Notes: generated by a model not told the origin, from the sequence alone. Shown: positions 1 to 5,812, counted from the stretch's first letter. The stretch is DNA of 8,680 nucleotides from Pseudoxanthomonas sp. (GCA_026785795.1 JAJAZJ010000203.1:1-8680); one strand, 5' to 3'. Program-made: numbers and translations.

Positions 1-1177
1 GCAGCAGATCTGAGAGCACGGGATTGCGCATGTGCGCTGCGCGCATTTCCACGCCGGTGGCGTTGACAATACGGTCGACCTGGATCTGCTGCGAGCCTGC
101 GTCTGCGGTGCTCAGGGTGACCACGATACGCGTGCTGTCGTATTCCACCGTGTGCATGCGCCCACGATGCAGCTGCAGCTGCCCGTCGGCCTGCAGCCGA
201 ACCAGCTGTGCATGCACGCTTGCGGCGATGCGATGGCGATGTACGTCCCAGTAGCGCCCCCCGTGGCGCAGGAAGCGCTGCTGGTCACCCAGTGACAGGG
301 TCGACCACAGTGCCTGCACCGAGGGCCTGACCGCTTCCATCACCGCCTGCCACGGCAGTCCCTGCGCCTGGGCCCCATCAGCGGCCTGGCGCAGGCGGCG
401 CATGCGGGCGCGCAGGGAAAGTGGCTGCAGGGATTCGGCATTCATCGGCGCCAGCGCATGTCCCGCTGCATGCGGCAGCGGCAGCAGCGCGTGGCGCGAC
501 AGCACATGGATATGGCCGCGATGCCCGTTTGCCGCCAGGCTCAGCGCGGCGTCGACCATGCTCAGTCCCGAACCGGCGATGCAGACGTCGGCTTCGACCG
601 GAATGCGCTTGATGGCGTCGAAATCCCAGGCTTCGGATACCAGCCCAGGCGGCAGGCTGGACGCGTTCCGGGCCGGCAATGGCCTGGCGTTGTTGCCCAC
701 CGCAAGCACCACGCTGCGCGCCAACAGGGAGGGACCGGACTGCAGCGCCAGCCGCCACGCACCGTCCTGCAGCTGCATGCCGGTCACGCGGTCCTGGCGC
801 ACTTCGAAATGCGCTGCAGCGGTGCTGCGCGCCTGCTCCAGGCGGGCGCGCAGATACGCGCCGTAGCGACGACGTTCGGCATAAACGGCGCTGATCTTTT
901 CAGGTGTTTCGCTGTCGCCCTCGCCCACGAGGAAATCAACGAAGTCCCCCGGCCGGTCATTGAATGCACTCATGCGCCCTGCCGACACGTTGAGCAGGTG
1001 CTCGGCATAGTGGGTCGCATAGGCCACGCCCTGTGCCAGGCAGGCCGCTGGCTCGATCATCACGATGCGCGTTCCGCCACTCGCCTGATCCAGTATGTGC
1101 AGTGCCGTGAGCACGCCACCGGCAGCGCCGCCAATGATGGCGATATCGAATCCGGGACCGGGCAAGTCGGAATGCAT
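1..1177 (-). CDS. FAD/NAD(P)-binding protein, YdhS-like (C-terminus beyond window)
   Basis: An open frame of 392 codons runs from ATG at 1177 off the left edge with no stop. The N-terminus (residues 10-29) is a Rossmann strand-turn-helix with IIGGAAGG as the dinucleotide-binding turn. NVSAGRMSAFNDRPGDF (63-79) matches the family's 'NVPAGRMSAF' signature. LAVGNN (158-163) ends the first FAD segment. VCIAGSGLSMVDAALSL (198-214) is a second, NAD(P)-type GxGxxxVD site, and LSRHALLP (226-233) follows it. RYWDVHRHR (308-316) and VDRIVNATGVEM (367-378) are also typical of this family (NAD_binding_9 type). Known members are soluble flavoprotein oxidoreductases with poorly defined substrates, so the reaction is unknown. 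Roughly 70-90 C-terminal residues are probably missing, judging from usual length. The central glycine of the first GxGxxG is alanine here. The gene appears to be its own transcription unit, with TACAAT 7 nt before the ATG and only a weak CAGG in place of a Shine-Dalgarno. The family call is secure; the function is not. Confidence 0.92.
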   Translation of the reverse strand, partial: MHSDLPGPGFDIAIIGGAAGGVLTALHILDQASGGTRIVMIEPAACLAQGVAYATHYAEHLLNVSAGRMSAFNDRPGDFVDFLVGEGDSETPEKISAVYAERRRYGAYLRARLEQARSTAAAHFEVRQDRVTGMQLQDGAWRLALQSGPSLLARSVVLAVGNNARPLPARNASSLPPGLVSEAWDFDAIKRIPVEADVCIAGSGLSMVDAALSLAANGHRGHIHVLSRHALLPLPHAAGHALAPMNAESLQPLSLRARMRRLRQAADGAQAQGLPWQAVMEAVRPSVQALWSTLSLGDQQRFLRHGGRYWDVHRHRIAASVHAQLVRLQADGQLQLHRGRMHTVEYDSTRIVVTLSTADAGSQQIQVDRIVNATGVEMRAAHMRNPVLSDLL

Positions 1178-1190
1178 CCTGTGAATTGTA
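1178..1190 (-). promoter_or_regulatory. -10 element abutting the start of the FAD-protein gene
   Basis: TACAAT lies at 1190-1185 on the minus strand and the ATG follows after 7 nt (TCACAGG), so transcription would begin at or next to the start codon. No recognisable -35 sits 16-18 nt further upstream (the position reads GGGGAG). The -10 overlaps a 9-bp dyad. Prediction from sequence only. Confidence 0.5.
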
Positions 1191-1217
1191 GGGGATCGCC
1201 TGCCGGCCTCCCCTACA
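1187..1217. promoter_or_regulatory. Perfect 9-bp inverted repeat, operator-like
   Basis: TGTAGGGGA (1187-1195) is repeated inverted as TCCCCTACA (1209-1217), separated by 13 nt, with arm centres 22 bp apart (about two helical turns). The dyad centre is about 25 bp upstream of the FAD-protein start codon and its left arm overlaps the TACAAT -10 by four bases. This is a typical position for a repressor operator. It could instead fold as a hairpin in read-through RNA, but no T-run follows either arm. Confidence 0.45.
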
Positions 1218-1280
1218 TCAGCGACTCCGCCAGCCGCGCACCGGGACCGCTCGGTTTAGGGGGGGTCCACAGCAGGGCGG

Positions 1281-1297
1281 CCGGGCGGATCGCCCGG
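1281..1297. repeat. Short perfect hairpin, 7-bp arms, 3-nt loop
   Basis: CCGGGCG-GAT-CGCCCGG. It lies in the gap between the FAD-protein gene and rpmG. It has no adjacent T-tract, so it is not a canonical terminator. It could be a folded RNA element or chance in GC-rich DNA. Confidence 0.3.
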
Positions 1298-1444
1298 TCC
1301 AGCGCCAGCAGCCAGACCCCTGCAGATAACGCCGCCGCCGCCTGCCCCACAGGCTTCAGGAGTTCGCCCATCACTCGGTTCCGCGGGCTGCGCCGCAAAA
1401 CCTCAAAGCGGCCGGGTGCGTATTCCCGTCGCTGGCGCTGCGCC

Positions 1445-1474
1445 AAAAAGAAACCCGCCTTGCGGGCGGGTTTC
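1445..1474 (-). terminator. Intrinsic terminator of the rpmB-rpmG operon
   Basis: A 10-bp stem, GAAACCCGCC (1450-1459) with GGCGGGTTTC (1465-1474), encloses a 5-nt loop. Read on the minus strand it is followed at once by TTTTT (1449-1445). It begins 37 bases beyond the rpmG stop. On the plus strand no T-run follows, so it acts in the minus direction only. Confidence 0.9.
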
Positions 1475-1510
1475 GTGCTGGAAGCTGCTGCAACCTGCGC
1501 CGGGCGCGGA

Positions 1511-1675
1511 TTACTTGATCTTGCCTTCCTTGTAGGGCACGTGCTTGCGCACGACCGGGTCGTACTTGCTCATTTCCATCTTGCCCGGGGTGTTCTTCTT
1601 GTTCTTGTCCGTAGTGTAGAAATGCCCCGTGCCAGCCGAGGAGATCAGACGGATCTTGTCGCGTTTGCCTGCCAT
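1511..1675 (-). CDS. rpmG: 50S ribosomal protein L33, zinc-independent (C-) form
   Basis: 54 residues, [20 protein letters not shown] at the start and ending [11 protein letters not shown], the normal length and sequence of a proteobacterial L33. The pattern [26 protein letters not shown] is diagnostic. There are no cysteines, so this is the form without the four-Cys zinc ribbon. L33 sits near the E-site of the large subunit. The start is fixed by homology and by GGAG at the end of rpmB: the Shine-Dalgarno GAGGAG overlaps the rpmB TGA stop, with 11 nt between the genes, so the two are probably translationally coupled. A strong intrinsic terminator follows. Confidence 0.98.
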   Translation of the reverse strand: MAGKRDKIRLISSAGTGHFYTTDKNKKNTPGKMEMSKYDPVVRKHVPYKEGKIK

Positions 1676-1686
1676 GTCTTATCTCC

Positions 1687-1923
1687 TCAGACCTTTTCGC
1701 CGCGCGCGCGCAGCTCAGCCAGAACGGAGTCGATGCCGTTCTTGTCGATGGTGCGCAGCGAATGCGCGGAAACCTTCAGCTTGATCCAGCGGTTCTCGCT
1801 GGCGACCCAGAAGCGGCGCTCGTGCAGGTTGGGCAGGAAACGACGGCGGGTTTTATTGTTGGCGTGGCTGACGTTGTTACCCGTCATCACACGCTTGCCG
1901 GACACTTGGCATACGCGGGACAT
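1687..1923 (-). CDS. rpmB: 50S ribosomal protein L28
   Basis: 78 residues, the standard bacterial length. It opens [20 protein letters not shown], continues with the conserved [18 protein letters not shown] (22-39), and ends LRARGEKV. Only one cysteine is present, so like its partner L33 it is the zinc-free type. It is part of the 50S subunit near the tRNA exit region. ATG at 1923 is preceded by GAGGTG at good spacing. It is the first gene of the rpmB-rpmG operon, transcribed from a promoter about 170 bp upstream that leaves a long structured leader. Confidence 0.98.
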   Translation of the reverse strand: MSRVCQVSGKRVMTGNNVSHANNKTRRRFLPNLHERRFWVASENRWIKLKVSAHSLRTIDKNGIDSVLAELRARGEKV

Positions 1924-2040
1924 TACGCACCTCGATTGTGATTTTTGTCGCCCTTAGCCAGGGAGACGGCGGCCCCGATGCACCTCCCGGGATGGGAAAG
2001 GCATCACGCGATACGGGGTTGGGTCCACTGCCGGGGCGGG

Positions 2041-2080
2041 CCGGAATCGCACTTCCGGGCGCAAATCCGGTAGAACCGGA
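2041..2080 (-). other. Two adjacent hairpins in the rpmB 5' leader
   Basis: TCCGGT-AGA-ACCGGA (2066-2080) has 6-bp arms and a 3-nt loop. CCGGAA-TCGCAC-TTCCGG (2041-2058) has 6-bp arms and a 6-nt loop. Both lie just downstream of the predicted transcription start and upstream of rpmB. Ribosomal-protein operons are often autoregulated by leader RNA, but I know of no described L28 leader with this shape, so function is unproven. Confidence 0.45.
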
Positions 2081-2095
2081 CGCAGCGAGCCGCGC

Positions 2096-2124
2096 ATTGT
2101 GCCCGGCTTTCCCTTGTCGCGCAA
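2096..2124 (-). promoter_or_regulatory. Predicted sigma-70 promoter of rpmB-rpmG
   Basis: On the minus strand, TTGCGC (2124-2119) and CACAAT (2101-2096) are separated by exactly 17 nt. The start would be near 2089, giving an rpmB leader of about 165 nt. It is the best -35/-10 pair in the gap between parB and rpmB. Confidence 0.5.
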
Positions 2125-2156
2125 ATACTTGGGCGCCGGGCGCCGGTTTGGTCGGT

Positions 2157-2182
2157 CCCCGGTCAGGGGCCGCAGACCGGGG
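2157..2182 (-). terminator. GC-rich hairpin after parB, possible weak terminator
   Basis: An 8-bp perfect stem, CCCCGGTC (2157-2164) with GACCGGGG (2175-2182), and a 10-nt loop begins 13 bases beyond the parB stop. No T-tract follows on the minus strand (next bases ACCGACC), so it may only slow transcription, protect the 3' end, or assist Rho. Confidence 0.35.
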
Positions 2183-2194
2183 GTGCGGCCCGCC

Positions 2195-3097
2195 TCAGCG
2201 CGGGCTTCGCAGCCGCTCCAGCAGGCCGTCCAGGGTGTCCAGGTCGGTGTAATGGATCACCAGCTTGCCCCGGCCGGTGCGGCCGTGGGCGATGCTGACC
2301 TTGGCGCCCAGCGACTCGGACAGCTCGGTCTCAAGCGAGGCAATGTCGGCCTGCGGGGACGGCTTGCCTGGCTTGCCGCCGGACTTGCGGGCGCTGGCCG
2401 GGCGCTGGCCGCTGCCGAACTGCTGGGCCCGATGCTCCACCTCGCGCACCGACCAGCCCTGCTCGGCGGCGTCGGAGGCCAGCTTGCTGGCCAGCTCGGG
2501 GGACAGGGTGAGCAGGGCGCGGGCGTGGCCCATTTCCCGCCGACGTGCCTCGAGCAGGGGGCGGATGGCGGGGGGCAGCGCCAGCAGCCGCAGCAGGTTG
2601 GACACCGCGGCGCGCGAGCGGCCCACCGCTCCGGCGGCCTCGGCATGGGTCAAGGAGAATTCGTTGATCAAGCGCTGCAGCGACTGCGCTTCCTCCAGTG
2701 GATTGAGGTCTTCGCGCTGGATGTTCTCGATCAGCGCCATGGCGATGACGGTGCGGTCGTCCAGGTCGCGCACCACCACCGGCATCTCGGTCAGGCCGGC
2801 CTCCTGCGAGGCGCGCCAGCGGCGCTCGCCGGCCACGATCTCGAACTTGCCCGGCGCAAGCTGGCGCACCACGATTGGCTGGATCACGCCCTGGGCCTTG
2901 ATCGACTCGGCCAGCTCGGTCAGCTTGGCCGGATCCATGTGCAGGCGCGGCTGGTACTTGCCGGGCTGCAGCTGCTTGAGCGGAATCTGGCGCAGGATCT
3001 CGCCCGGCTGGGCTTCCGGCGGCGGGGTGGTCGCGGCCCTGGGGCCGAGCAAGGCTTCCAGGCCGCGGCCCAGGCCGCGCTTCTTGGGGGCGGACAT
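2195..3097 (-). CDS. parB: Chromosome partitioning protein ParB
   Basis: 300 residues, normal for chromosomal ParB. The N-terminus KKRGLGRGLEALLG (5-18) is the ParA-contacting peptide. The ParB/Srx CTPase domain spans about 35-130, with GERRWRA (90-96) and ENIQRED (124-130) as the nucleotide-binding boxes. A helix-turn-helix lies at about 149-170 (LTHAEAAGAVGRSRAAVSNL) for parS recognition. A Gly/Ser/Lys/Pro linker (229-250) leads to the C-terminal dimerisation domain (251-297). In known systems ParB loads at parS as a CTP-dependent sliding clamp and stimulates ParA ATPase. Its ATG follows the parA TAA directly (TAAATG), and its GGAG Shine-Dalgarno lies inside the end of parA, so the pair is tightly coupled. 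No parS was found in the window. Confidence 0.98.
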   Translation of the reverse strand: MSAPKKRGLGRGLEALLGPRAATTPPPEAQPGEILRQIPLKQLQPGKYQPRLHMDPAKLTELAESIKAQGVIQPIVVRQLAPGKFEIVAGERRWRASQEAGLTEMPVVVRDLDDRTVIAMALIENIQREDLNPLEEAQSLQRLINEFSLTHAEAAGAVGRSRAAVSNLLRLLALPPAIRPLLEARRREMGHARALLTLSPELASKLASDAAEQGWSVREVEHRAQQFGSGQRPASARKSGGKPGKPSPQADIASLETELSESLGAKVSIAHGRTGRGKLVIHYTDLDTLDGLLERLRSPR

Positions 3098-3910
3098 TTA
3101 CACGTTCTCCGGATGGCTGGCTTGCGGCCTGGTTTGCTGTTTCTCGCGTTCGGACTGGCGCCGCAGGATTTCACCGGCCAGGCCCAGGTAGGCTACGCCG
3201 CCGCGGCTGGCCTTGTCGTAGCCGACGATGCTCTGGCCGTGGCTGGGGGCCTCGGCCACGCGCACGTTGCGCGGCACGATAGTGCGAAACACCTTGTCGC
3301 CGAAATGGGTGGTGAGCTCGGCCGATACCGCGTTGGCCAGGTTGTTGCGCACGTCGAACATGGTGCGCAGCACGCCTTCGATCTCCAGCTGCGGATTGAG
3401 CCGCACCTTCAGCGCCTCGATGGTCTCGAGCAGCGCGCTGAGGCCTTCCAGCGCGTAGTACTCGCACTGCATTGGCACCAGGATCGAATCGGCCGCGGTC
3501 AGCGCATTGAGGGTAAGCAGCGAGAGCGCCGGCGGGCAGTCGATCAGGATGAAATCATAGTCGCCGCGCAGTGGATCCAGCGCGGTCTTCAGGCGCTGCT
3601 CGCGATGCGCTACGTCCATCAGCTGGATTTCCGCCGCGGTCAGGTCGGTATTGCCGGGCAGCAGGTCGAATCCTTCCGCGGTGGTGACCACCACCGCACG
3701 CGCATCGGCTTCCTGGAGCAACACGTCATAGCTGGAGGCCTGCAGTTCGCGTTTATCCACGCCGCTGCCCATGGTCGCGTTGCCCTGCGCGTCCAGGTCG
3801 ACCAGCAGCACCCGCTTCGGCGCACGCGCCAGCGCGGCCGCCAGGTTGACCGCGGTGGTGGTCTTGCCGACCCCGCCTTTCTGGTTGGCAATGGCAATGA
3901 TGCGGGCCAT
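3098..3910 (-). CDS. parA: Chromosome partitioning ATPase ParA
   Basis: 270 residues. It opens MARIIAIANQKGGVGKTTTA with the deviant Walker A KGGVGKTT (11-18). DLDAQGNATMG (38-48) is the A'/switch I motif and ILIDCPPAL (121-129) is Walker B. The tail R-V-A-E-A-P-S-HGQSI (217-228) is typical of Soj/ParA. It forms an ATP-dependent nonspecific DNA-bound gradient that moves ParB-parS complexes. The ATG at 3910 is chosen because the conserved strand starts there. The frame is open to 4024, but the extra residues ([17 protein letters not shown]...) lie inside rsmG and are not ParA-like. The Shine-Dalgarno is poor (CGAGG, 11 nt away). parA follows rsmG by 37 nt and abuts parB. Confidence 0.98.
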   Translation of the reverse strand: MARIIAIANQKGGVGKTTTAVNLAAALARAPKRVLLVDLDAQGNATMGSGVDKRELQASSYDVLLQEADARAVVVTTAEGFDLLPGNTDLTAAEIQLMDVAHREQRLKTALDPLRGDYDFILIDCPPALSLLTLNALTAADSILVPMQCEYYALEGLSALLETIEALKVRLNPQLEIEGVLRTMFDVRNNLANAVSAELTTHFGDKVFRTIVPRNVRVAEAPSHGQSIVGYDKASRGGVAYLGLAGEILRRQSEREKQQTRPQASHPENV

Positions 3911-3946
3911 GCGTGGGACGCCTCGTGGAGCGGTCGTGGGTCGGGG

Positions 3947-3952
3947 ATTATG
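3947..3952 (-). promoter_or_regulatory. Possible -10 for parA overlapping the rsmG stop
   Basis: CATAAT on the minus strand contains the rsmG TAA stop. It would start transcription near 3940 and leave about 30 nt of leader before parA. No matching -35 is visible, so read-through from rsmG is equally likely. Confidence 0.28.
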
Positions 3953-4604
3953 CGGGATCGCGGGCGTCACGGCCCACGATGGCCAGATGGCGTTCGCCCG
4001 CCAACCCCGGAACCGCCAGCACATGCAGGGCTTGCAGGTGCCACCCCGTCGGCAGGGCGGCGATTTCCGCGTCCGGACGAACGCCCTTCATTGCCAGCAG
4101 GCGCCCGCCCGGGCGCAGCAGGTGTCCGCCGACGCGAATGATCCCGGCCAGGTCGTCGAGGGCGCGGGCGGTGATCGCGTCGTAAGCGCCCGGTTCGTCC
4201 AGCGCTTCGGCACGCGATTCGGCCACGCGCGCATTGCCCAGGCCCAGCGTGCGCAGGGCTTCGCGCAGGAAGCGCGCTTTCTTGCCGTTGCTTTCCACCA
4301 GGGTGACCTGCAGGCCCGGCCGCGCGATCGCCAGCGGAATCCCGGGCAGCCCGGGGCCGGTGCCCAGGTCGGCGAGGGAACCGTCTTCGACGAAGGCCTG
4401 CATCGCCAGCGAATCCAGCAGGTGCCGGGTCACCATCTCGCGCGGGTCACGGATTGCAGTCAGGTTGTAGGTGCGGTTCCAGCGGTCCAGCAGGGCCAGG
4501 TAGGCAAGTAGGGCCGGTGCCAGTGCGTCGGCATCAAGCTGCAGTGCGGCCAGGCCACGGCGCAGCTCCTCCTGCAGTGCGGCGGGGAAGGCGGGATCGC
4601 TCAT
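3948..4604 (-). CDS. rsmG: 16S rRNA (guanine527-N7)-methyltransferase RsmG
   Basis: 218 residues, usual for GidB/Rsm[15 protein letters not shown] (41-54) and RHLLDSLA (60-67) are family signatures. [17 protein letters not shown] (77-93) is the SAM-binding motif [16 protein letters not shown] (102-116) includes the acidic residue for the ribose and the conserved [15 protein letters not shown] (144-152) corresponds to the usual ITSRAF block, and AMKG (171-174) to the late motif. It uses SAM to methylate G527 of 16S rRNA. The start is ATG at 4604: GATAAT ends 6 nt before it and no Shine-Dalgarno is present, so the mRNA is probably leaderless. The frame is open further upstream but into the neighbouring PPTase gene. 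parA-parB follow, as in many bacteria where gidB heads the par locus. Confidence 0.97.
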   Translation of the reverse strand: MSDPAFPAALQEELRRGLAALQLDADALAPALLAYLALLDRWNRTYNLTAIRDPREMVTRHLLDSLAMQAFVEDGSLADLGTGPGLPGIPLAIARPGLQVTLVESNGKKARFLREALRTLGLGNARVAESRAEALDEPGAYDAITARALDDLAGIIRVGGHLLRPGGRLLAMKGVRPDAEIAALPTGWHLQALHVLAVPGLAGERHLAIVGRDARDPA

Positions 4605-4616
4605 GCGGCGATTATC
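4605..4616 (-). promoter_or_regulatory. -10 element abutting the rsmG start
   Basis: GATAAT (4616-4611) is followed by CGCCGC and then the ATG, predicting a transcript starting at the A of the start codon. No convincing -35 lies 16-18 nt upstream. A separate promoter here would uncouple rsmG from the PPTase gene 53 nt upstream. Confidence 0.5.
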
Positions 4617-4657
4617 GCAGGCGCGCGATGGCAAGCATCTGCCCGCTGCCGGCGCGC

Positions 4658-5239
4658 TTACGCCAGTGCGCGCCAGGCCAATGCGGCCTGATAGCCGGCC
4701 GACGGAGTCCATTCGTGCAGGTGCCACTCCTCCGGCCCGCCCAGCGCAGGATCGCAGGCCACGAGGCGCAGTGCACCCGATGCCTCGGCGAAGGCCAGCT
4801 TGTGCAGGCCGAAGGACAAGCCCTTGCCGTGTGCCTTGAGCACCGCTTCCTTGGCACACCACAGGCGGATGAAGCAGGTTCCCACCGCGTCCGCAGGCTG
4901 CCCGGCCAGCCACGCGATTTCATCGGGATGGAAGAAGCGCTGCGCAAGCTCACGCGCACGCGGGCGTGGACGCATCTGTTCTATGTCCACGCCAAGCTGG
5001 ACCGATTCGCCCAGCGCCAGGAGCAACGCCTCGCCGCTGTGGCTCCAGCCCACGTCATGACGCTCGTAGGGTGGCCCCAGCAGGGGGCGACCCTGGCTGC
5101 CGCGGGTCAGCGGCAGGTCGTCGTCACTGCAGCCCAGCGCTTCGCACAGCAGCGGGCGCACCGCCGGCTCGCCACGCGCGCAGCGCGGGTGCGGCAGCAG
5201 CCACAGACGGGCCGGGGGCGCGGGACAGGTGAGATGCAC
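4658..5239 (-). CDS. 4'-phosphopantetheinyl transferase, Sfp type
   Basis: 193 residues from the GTG at 5239. Motifs of the Sfp/AcpT superfamily are in order: WSHSG (65-69), LGVDIE (82-87) with Mg-binding D85 and E87, and [16 protein letters not shown] (126-141), the WxxKEAxxK block with K130, E131 and K135. The enzyme moves phosphopantetheine from CoA to a serine of a carrier protein (fatty acid, polyketide or peptide synthesis). The carrier partner cannot be told from the context. At 193 residues it is slightly shorter than B. subtilis Sfp. Start choice: in-frame TTG codons lie at 5338 and 5248, but TACATT ends 7 nt before the GTG at 5239, which would make the GTG the first codon of a leaderless mRNA. 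The longer frame adds residues unlike the family. The product call is firm and the start moderately so. Confidence 0.9.
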   Translation of the reverse strand: MHLTCPAPPARLWLLPHPRCARGEPAVRPLLCEALGCSDDDLPLTRGSQGRPLLGPPYERHDVGWSHSGEALLLALGESVQLGVDIEQMRPRPRARELAQRFFHPDEIAWLAGQPADAVGTCFIRLWCAKEAVLKAHGKGLSFGLHKLAFAEASGALRLVACDPALGGPEEWHLHEWTPSAGYQAALAWRALA

Positions 5240-5252
5240 CGGCTGCAATGTA
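5240..5252 (-). promoter_or_regulatory. -10 element abutting the PPTase GTG start
   Basis: TACATT (5252-5247) is followed by GCAGCCG and then GTG at 5239. No -35-like hexamer is seen at the expected distance. This supports the short start over the upstream TTG codons. Confidence 0.42.
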
Positions 5253-5361
5253 GCCGATTCGCGTCCATCCGCGTGCGTACTGCTGCGGCGCGGTTTGCAA
5301 GCGGTGCCGGTTTCCGCTATCAAGCCAATGCACCGCAAGAATGCCCCATCAGGGCAGGTTC

Positions 5362-5367
5362 TTGACA
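5362..5367 (+). promoter_or_regulatory. Perfect -35 hexamer upstream of yeaQ, no matched -10
   Basis: TTGACA is followed by GGTTAAC (5371-5377) and, 22 nt after the hexamer, TAGGCT (5390-5395). That spacing is too long for a standard sigma-70 promoter. The yeaQ promoter is probably in this stretch but may depend on an alternative sigma factor or an activator. Confidence 0.3.
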
Positions 5368-5401
5368 GTCGGTTAACAGGCAGGCGGCGTAGGCTGGCGC
5401 A

Positions 5402-5448
5402 AGTTGAGAGGTCACTGCAACTGCTTCCGCAATGATGCGGGAGCGCAT
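5402..5448 (+). other. Hairpins in the yeaQ 5' leader, two mutually exclusive
   Basis: AGTTG/CAACT (5402-5406, 5418-5422) is a weak stem. CCGCA-ATGA-TGCGG (5427-5440) and ATGCG-GGAG-CGCAT (5435-5448) each form 5-bp stems but share 5435-5440, so only one can form. They end 15 nt before the AAGGAG at 5464. Switching is only a possibility. Confidence 0.35.
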
Positions 5449-5477
5449 TCCCACCGGTTGTACAAGGAGAACACTGG

Positions 5478-5732
5478 ATGAATTTTCTGATCTATTTGAT
5501 CGTTGGCGGTATTGCAGGCTGGTTGGCGAGCATCGTGATGAAGCGCGACGGCCAGCAGGGCATCATCCTCAATGTGGTGGTCGGCATCATTGGTGGTTTT
5601 CTGGGTGGCTGGCTGCTGCCCATGATGGGTTTTGCAATGGGTGGCACGCTCGGCTTCCTGATCACTGCCTTCATCGGCGCCGTGGTGCTTCTATTGATCG
5701 TCAACCTGCTCACACGCGGCAGGTCGCTGTAA
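5478..5732 (+). CDS. YeaQ/GlsB/YmgE-family small membrane protein
   Basis: 84 residues, the usual size for the 'transglycosylase-associated' family. It is very hydrophobic and glycine-rich, with three likely membrane helices: about 2-20 (FLIYLIVGGIAGWLASIVM), 27-47 (GIILNVVVGIIGGFLGGWLLP) and 54-78. A charged loop KRDGQQG (22-28) lies between the first two. GWLAS, GIIGGFLGGWL and FIGAVVLLLIVNLL are family-typical. Members are inner-membrane proteins often induced by stress; the molecular role is unknown. The start is clear: AAGGAG (5464-5469) 8 nt before ATG. It stands alone, divergent from the PPTase gene and convergent with xthA, and ends at a shared terminator. The leader can form small hairpins. 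Confidence 0.93.
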   Translation: MNFLIYLIVGGIAGWLASIVMKRDGQQGIILNVVVGIIGGFLGGWLLPMMGFAMGGTLGFLITAFIGAVVLLLIVNLLTRGRSL

Positions 5733-5787
5733 GGGGTTTGCTGCGACCGCGTGCGCTTTGAGACGCACCCATGGCTCGTGGCACCAC

Positions 5788-5812
5788 AAAGGCCCGGCAA
5801 TGCCGGGCCTTT
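5788..5812. terminator. Bidirectional intrinsic terminator between yeaQ and xthA
   Basis: An 11-bp perfect stem, AAAGGCCCGGC (5788-5798) with GCCGGGCCTTT (5802-5812), encloses a 3-nt loop (AAT). A short T-run follows on both strands (TTTGTT on plus, TTTGTG on minus), so it can end both convergent genes. Confidence 0.85.

Larger units (their letters stand above)
1178..1510. other. 333-base intergenic region
   Basis: It holds, from left to right, the -10 box and 9-bp dyad of the FAD-protein gene, a 7-bp hairpin at 1281-1297, and the rpmG terminator at 1445-1474. A 77-codon minus frame (1213-1446) is open, but it begins with TTG inside the terminator's T-run, has no ribosome binding site and resembles no family I recognise, so it is not called as a gene. 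Nothing else is visible. Confidence 0.6.
1924..2194. other. 271-base region: parB 3' end and rpmB leader
   Basis: This stretch contains a GC-rich hairpin after parB, the predicted rpmB promoter (2096-2124), and a leader of about 165 nt with two adjacent hairpins (2041-2058 and 2066-2080). The octamer GCGCAAAT occurs twice (2059-2066 and 2119-2126), the second copy overlapping the predicted -35. No protein-coding frame is supportable. Confidence 0.6.

Noticed and set aside
1187..1217. The 9-bp dyad as a Stenotrophomonas-type GTAG repetitive palindrome
   Set aside because: In those repeats, as I recall, GTAG lies at the foot of one arm rather than paired as here, and no second copy is present in the window.
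1538..1543. CACGTG as the core of a parS site
   Set aside because: Flanking bases do not continue the parS palindrome (GTTTC...GAAAC), and it is within the rpmG coding sequence.
458..1957. A 499-codon plus-strand open frame across the FAD gene, the gap, rpmG and rpmB
   Set aside because: It runs antisense through two ribosomal-protein genes and a terminator, and no domain is recognisable.
2157..2182. Hairpin after parB as a strong intrinsic terminator
   Set aside because: No T-tract follows on either strand; kept only as a low-confidence feature.
3911..4024. N-terminal extension of parA
   Set aside because: It overlaps rsmG and adds non-homologous residues before the canonical MARIIAIANQKGG start.
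2099..4141. A 680-codon plus-strand open frame antisense to parB, parA and the rsmG end
   Set aside because: It mirrors the codon pattern of the minus-strand genes in high-GC DNA, is low-complexity (Gln/Gly/Ala/Arg rich) and matches no family; ParA, ParB and RsmG on the other strand are unmistakable.
4605..4913. N-terminal extension of rsmG
   Set aside because: It lies inside the PPTase gene, and the translated residues do not resemble RsmG, whose normal start is at 4604.
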